Assembly (NCBI GenBank): GCA_034766995.1
Contig: CM068322.1
Span: 14,837,810-14,901,809 of the forward strand
Reading direction: 5' to 3'
Length of the DNA stretch: 64,000 nt
Origin: Acanthacorydalis orientalis
Taxonomy: Eukaryota; Arthropoda; Insecta; Megaloptera; Corydalidae
Shown here one piece after another: positions 52,759 to 64,000 of this stretch. The notes under the pieces are model-generated. The model saw nothing but the letters and a program-made list of their open reading frames with translations. It made no database searches and was not told the DNA's origin. Positions within the stretch are counted from its first letter, which is position 1. The number at the start of each line of letters is the position of its first letter. Position numbers and translations under genes: made by a program.

Positions 52759-54935
52759 GATTTTTACAATATCTTTGATTTACGTAGTTCGGTCAATTTA
52801 AAAAGTAAATATAAATGCATAAACACACATTCATCAGCACATATCTCATAGCGTTTAAATTTATTATAAAAAAATATAAATGTTAAAGTAACACTTTTAA
52901 AACTAACATGTTATCAACAGAAAAGTGAAAAACATAAACTCTAAATATAACAACATTAAAAAAATGAACTTCTTTATGCATAAGTGTCAACAGTTAGTAT
53001 GATTTTGAACAACATAAAAATCTGAAACAGTACCTATAAATTTATATATTTACGGTAATATCTTTATACAGTTGAGGGTTTTTGTAAATTCATCTTAAAT
53101 GCATTTCATAAAGAATATATTCTCGTGTTGTGAAATAATTTTCTTTTATAATTTGAGATTCTACTTTTCACATATTAATTACATTTTAAATTTGACGCAG
53201 GCATATTATGTTAAAAGTAGAGTTAAATTATGCATTTATATTTATCTTTCTACACTACAATCGATTAATAGTTGAAAAGATTGAACAAATGAACTTTGTA
53301 CATATTTTGAATACTGACAAGTTGTTTTAGAATTGTATACATTTAAATTGACCTTAAATAAAGTCTAAATTACAACCTTGACACTGATCTTGCTTCAAGT
53401 ATATTGAATAACCGGTAAAAATTTTAATCATTTTTTACCACTGTGTAAAAATACTTTTGTTAGTATTGACTGCCTTGGAGCTTCCTGTCGACTAAATTTC
53501 AGTGAATATTTGCCCAAAATTGAAAAAATAATCAGTGTGAGTATTAAATCATTATTTTTGTTCTAGTTTATAAATTAACGAAAAATATTAATACAACTCA
53601 ATCATGCAAGTAAATTATTTAATTTTATTTTTGCTAATTTAAATAGAATTGCAGCAATTAAACCTCTTATGTAATTAATTTATTTGTGACATTATAAGGG
53701 ATTCATGTTTATTGTGTGCGCATATAAAATGTTGTTCTCAAAGAGATTGTCAATAGTAATTAGAGAAGTGAATACTATACAAATATATGTAAATGTATAT
53801 TCCATTCTCTTAAATTACAAACTAATAAGAATAATAATAAGATATTTTCACATGTTAGATGCACAGTAATAAATGTAAATTCATCAGCATTTACAAGACA
53901 ATTTTTATTTTATACATTTGGCTTCTATGTTTTTCTTTTTCATGTTTTTTTTCTCATTTTCTTTTGCACATGAATGAAACAAATTAAAAGAAACAATCTT
54001 TTATATTTTGATATTAATAGAAGAAAAATTTTCCATTTACGCAATTCGATTTGTGCGAAATATTACAAACAAGTTTAGTTGAAATGTTTCCAAGATGATT
54101 ATGTAACTTTTATATATTCGTACAGTAAAGAAAAATATTTTATTTATCTTTATAAATATTGTTGATACTGGTGTCCAGAAATAATGGTGGTGAAATGCAT
54201 GAGGGCAATCTGATTTATTGTACTTACTATTTGAGAATGTTTGTGAATTTGAATATTATTTTTTTATAATTGGAGTTAATCATTGTGTAATTACACAAAT
54301 GCTAATAAACGCGTGTAAATATATTTATATAGATATTTTGAAAATTAGATTGATTGGAAGTTACAACTAAAATTTGTTTGATGTAATAAAGATAATTTAC
54401 ATAGATCTTATAGGTAATGAAAACTGAAAACAATACATTGAAATTAAAAATAAAACAAATTACCCTTTCAATAAACTATTTATCCACAATTTTAAAAAAT
54501 ATGTACGATAAATGAATATTTTTGTATAATAAAGTGTTTTCGAACTTAATTCGACATTAGAATTAAATTTTTACTTTTATATTTATGAACGGTCGAATTA
54601 AATTAAAGTAAATTAATTTTGTTCCAATACTCAATTATAAATATTCATGATTACGTTTTGCAATATACTTTTAGAAAAATGCGATTTAATAAAATATAAA
54701 TAATTATTAAATATTCAAATACATACTATAAATTATTCATTCGCTGCTTGACGATTTTTATGATACAAATTAATAAAACTTTTTTACAGTTCTGTTAGTA
54801 TTGCATCAGTTGACTAAATGAACTATGGTCGCATATTTAACACCTCTGGTATTATATATAAATGGCAATATAGAGTATTAATAAAATTTTGATATTAAAA
54901 ATTACTGTAAAGTAACAAATTGAAAAAGTTTAAAT
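52561..54935. other. AT-rich intergenic DNA, nothing recognised
   Basis: One short (AT)n at about 52720-52753. Otherwise no gene, RNA or element end could be supported. Confidence 0.4.
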
Positions 54936-54951
54936 TTATATGTGTATATAT

Positions 54952-55010
<59 letters not shown>

Positions 55011-55078
55011 GTAATAAAATAAGATAAAAATATATATATATAATTATATATATAAATATATATTTATATGTATATATA

Positions 55079-55115
<37 letters not shown>

Positions 55116-55158
55116 GTATATATATAATTATATATATATATAAATATATAAATATATA

Positions 55159-55236
<78 letters not shown>

Positions 55237-55238
55237 AT

Positions 55239-55270
<32 letters not shown>

Positions 55271-55275
55271 CAATT

Positions 55276-55306
<31 letters not shown>

Positions 55307-55400
55307 GTATGTATATATATATATATATATGTATGTATATATATATTAATATGTATGCATATATATATATATATATTTATGCATATATATATATTATGTA

Positions 55401-55472
<72 letters not shown>

Positions 55473-55480
55473 CACCTGTG
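54936..55480. repeat. large compound AT-rich low-complexity block
   Basis: About 540 bp of (AT)n with (AC)n at the left and many ATAATTATAT/TATAAATA/TATGTATG interruptions, among the longest simple-sequence blocks in the window. Confidence 0.93.
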
Positions 55481-56484
55481 TATGTGCGATTAATAGACTG
55501 TGGATAAAATGTACACTAATTTCAGGATAAATTTTGAACGTACGATATCTTTATTATATTATATATTGTCATTTATCAATTTGATGTGCATTATGAACAA
55601 TTTATCCATCAGCTCAAATAAAGAAATTGGAACTAATGGTTAGTACCATTTTAAAACCGGTTAATAAATTCATCATCGTGTTATTTGATCACTAGCAAAT
55701 TTGAGTTATAAAAAATTCAACACACGTTATAAAGTATTATTATTTGTATTAAAATACAGGTGACAAAGTACCTACTATTAATAAGAGATAAATGTAAATT
55801 ACATACCTGGCTGTCAGTTGTCGCTGATTTTATTTTATTTTTATATAAGTATATCTTTAATTATTTTCCACTTAATTTATTAAAATCATAAAGGGTTATA
55901 TAATAATTACAAAATATTCTAATTGATTTTTTTATTCTAACAAACGAATCGTACTGCTTATATATTTAAGGTTAGAACGATCACAAACGAATTTAGGCTA
56001 TGCTTAATGTTCTATATATACTAAAAACTAAAAATGAATCTAAAATAATCTAGAATAGTATATGCAATATCTAGTAGTCTTATAATATTTAATGAGAATT
56101 CATTATCAGCTCAGATATTTTAATTAATAATTTCATCAATAACATGAATGTATTTAATATCTTCTATTTTATTGTCACAACTTAAATTGTTAATTAACAA
56201 TTTGCCGATTCGCGTTCTTTTTTTAAATGCTTTTGGTACAGTACCAACTACGTGCTCAGCCCGTGAGGTTTCAAACACGAATGAAGCAAGTAGCATAGAC
56301 AAATAGTGCACTTGATTGTTTCGTGCGTTTCGTGTAGCTATGGTTTCGTGTGTGCGCAGTTTTCTCCACGTTCAAACAAAACGTAATATTGAAAGATCCG
56401 TGATCTAGCCATTGCATTGAACAAAGACAAAAAATAGTATTGTATACAACATTCAAGAATCAATTTCTATGTGTGAGATTGTAT

Positions 56485-56485
<1 letters not shown>
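55481..56485. other. intergenic DNA with one less AT-rich patch
   Basis: About 56200-56420 is richer in G+C, with repeated TTTCGTG words (TTTCGTGCGTTTCGTGTAGC) and a minus-strand open frame of 63 codons that I do not recognise. It may be a worn transposon piece. The rest shows nothing. Confidence 0.3.
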
Positions 56486-61581
<5,096 letters not shown>

Positions 61582-62169
61582 TTATTCTAAATCTGGCTCT
61601 GTCCAATCAACATGTGCCCACTCTGGAAGTTCTGTTTCATATTCCCATCCAGGCCCCTTTAAAAAAGGTCAAATTAAATCTATTACTAATTTGCATAAAA
61701 TACTTAAGGAATAATTAAAATATCATTAAAAACAAAATGTTAATAATTTAAATGTAATATAGCACCTTATATTTCCAAGCATGCAGATACATAATCAAAT
61801 CTTGAGGTTTTGGGTCTCTGTAGCGAACTTTACATTCATAGCAATGTTTATCTACAGTCATTTTATCTGGATTGAATGTAAGATCTGGTGCTTCATGTCC
61901 CGTTTGTGTTGCAACAGTAACTTTGGAATTTCTGTGGCAGGTTTGGATTAATGGAGGTGATATATTTGCTCTTTCACAAGTTTCTTCACATGGAGATGGT
62001 TCTCGAGAAATTGGTTCTGAATCATCCTCACTTAGAACACGATCTGTAAAAATGTTAATATTACAATTTTTCCATATGTAACAACTGTCAATAGTTATTA
62101 TAAAAATGATGTCAAAGAAAATTTTTATTTCATTTTAAAATTATTTTCTATAAGTAATTTATAATAGCA

Positions 62170-62238
<69 letters not shown>

Positions 62239-63151
62239 TTTATACTTCAAATCTGTATATTTTTGTCATTTTTTTTCTGCAAAGTTATAAAAAATAAAAT
62301 ACCCTTGGGTTCTAAAGCAGCGACTAGTGAATTGTCAAGATCACTTTTTAACGGTTTGAAAATGGAAAGATCAGAATCACCATCCATTCCAAGCCAATTT
62401 TCAGCATTGTGAATATTGATTAGGTCACGCACAAGTTGTTCATCAGTTTTTCCTCCAAGGTCTCCACCTCTTCCTTTATTTGGTCCAAATACTTCATGGT
62501 TGTATAATGGGTCATTTACAACTGGGTATCCTAAATATGAAATTGAATAATAATATAAATTTGTGTATTATATAAATTTAATATCTGAATATAAATAAAT
62601 ATGTATAATTTTTAAATGGAAAATATAAAGTTTCTTTAAACTACCTAAGTATTGAAGATGAACACGTATCTGATGCATTCTTCCAGTTCGTGGCTTACAC
62701 AGGACAATGCTTGATTTTCCATTAAATCCTAGTTTTTGAAAAGTTGTTACACAGTCTTTACCTTTTGGTGACACTTTACAGACACCAATTTTGTAACTTA
62801 CAACTTCAATTGGTTCTTTACATTCTAGTATACCACTAAAATACATATATGCAAAAATATTATAAAAATAAGTACGTATTTACAGACATTCTTTATAAAA
62901 GCCTGCTTAATGTTATTAAGTATTACATACTCTGGAAACTCTCCTTCAACACGACATACATATTCTTTTTGAACAAGACGATTTCTTATTTGATGTTCCA
63001 TTTGACGAGCTTTTTTTGGCGATCTACCAAATAAGAGAAGGCCACTTGTAAGTCTGTCTAATCGATGAATAGTTCTTAAATTTTTTAAGTTGTATTCTTT
63101 CGCCAAGATGAACACTACAGTGTTGTGTCGGTATCGTCCGCAAGGATGGAC
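61582..63151 (-). CDS. RPUSD2: RNA pseudouridine synthase RPUSD2-like, 3' part (5' exons outside the window)
   Basis: RluA-family synthase that isomerises uridine in RNA. Five exons are inside the window: 63151-62931, 62835-62645, 62530-62303, 62043-61766, 61656-61582, coding for about 330 residues to the stop. The catalytic motif HRLDRLTSG is present, with Asp as the expected nucleophile, after VHPCGRYRHNTV, the usual start of the RPUSD2 catalytic core. Later landmarks are PRTGRMHQIRVHLQYLGYPV and the C-terminal CYECKVRYRDPKPQDLIMYL, which sets RPUSD2 apart from RPUSD1/3/4. The first visible exon begins in phase 0 at an acceptor (ATCATGCAG). No upstream coding exon is visible up to 64000, so that intron exceeds 840 bp. 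Intron 3 carries a microsatellite. Confidence 0.9.
62175..62237. repeat. (AT)n(TATG)n microsatellite in an RPUSD2 intron
   Basis: About 30 bp of AT followed by about 30 bp of TATG tetramers. Confidence 0.9.
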
Positions 63152-63234
63152 CTGCATGATAGTATAATATGAATCAATTAATTTTAGATCTAAAACTAGT
63201 TTTTCATATAATTTTCTATAAGTCATTTATATAT

Positions 63235-63302
<68 letters not shown>

Positions 63303-63777
63303 TACTAGTATAGTGTTTAATGGTTGTTTGTATTCTACATTTTATCAATATAATTATATATTGATTGTTAAAAAAGAAAAAATAAGTGAATTTATACATA
63401 TTTTATTGAAAAGTTGATATTATATAACAATGATTCTATTTTTTATGATTATATTTATATGTTATAACTGAAAAGGATATTTTTTGTTTAACAATTAATT
63501 TTCCATACCTGTATAAAGTAAATTAATTAAACAAAATGTTAACAACTTTTGTTGAAACATTGATAAATAATTATATGTAAACAATATCATTTTATTTTCA
63601 TTCATATATTACTTTAATATTGTTAAAAATATATTATATACAATATATACAACATTTATATTCTTTACTTGAATATAAAACACTGAAAATACTATAATAA
63701 ATGTGTCTTTAACATATTTTAAAAATATATCAATAAATGTTTATCTACTTTTTATAGTGTGTTAAACTACGAATATA

Positions 63778-63862
<85 letters not shown>

Positions 63863-63873
63863 TATATATATTC

Positions 63874-63931
<58 letters not shown>

Positions 63932-63950
63932 GTATATATATATATACATG

Positions 63951-63985
<35 letters not shown>

Positions 63986-64000
63986 GTGTATATATATATA
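63152..64000. repeat. RPUSD2 intron with microsatellites to the window edge
   Basis: (AT)n at about 63234-63300 and a long compound AT/TACATA/TATG block from about 63776 that runs off the end of the window. No exon is recognised between them. Confidence 0.7.

Overview
This is an AT-rich (roughly 80% A+T by eye) animal nuclear segment. Spliced genes with GT-AG introns, many only 55-130 bp long, no operons, dozens of long (AT)n microsatellites and decayed mariner, hAT-like and RTE-like elements all point to an arthropod. The gene set (peroxiredoxin-6, single-chain eukaryotic-type NADH glutamate synthase, a short separase) fits an insect, and the base composition resembles AT-rich Hymenoptera. 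The order-level assignment is inference.

Left third (1-20.7 kb) is gene-dense. In order: ALG10 glucosyltransferase (+), an MBLAC1-type metallo-beta-lactamase (-), a compact separase (-), Rab14 (-), 1-Cys peroxiredoxin 6 (-), carnitine O-acetyltransferase (+), ARPC5 (-) and the minor-spliceosome U2AF35-related factor ZRSR2/Urp (+). All eight can be assembled from start to stop with consistent reading frames. ARPC5 and ZRSR2 are head to head across about 390 bp. ALG10/MBLAC1 and CRAT/ARPC5 are convergent with 3' ends that probably overlap.

Middle (22.9-33.1 kb): one very large minus-strand gene, glutamate synthase (GOGAT), 25 coding exons and 2062 residues. It includes what looks like a 3-nucleotide microexon encoding one methionine.

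Right (33.1-61.5 kb): about 28 kb with no convincing gene. It is filled with (AT)n tracts and small transposon remnants: a foldback element upstream of GOGAT, an internally deleted mariner, a MITE with nested hairpins and an inverted-repeat-bounded ORF. A few GC-richer islands may be exons of an unrecognised long-intron gene, the best being 37052-37266. The last gene, an RPUSD2-type RNA pseudouridine synthase (-), has its 3' portion at 61582-63151 and its 5' exons beyond the window.

The genes are housekeeping functions (N-glycan precursor synthesis, chromosome segregation, endosomal traffic, redox defence, acyl-carnitine metabolism, actin nucleation, U12 splicing, nitrogen assimilation, RNA modification). 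They do not form one pathway.
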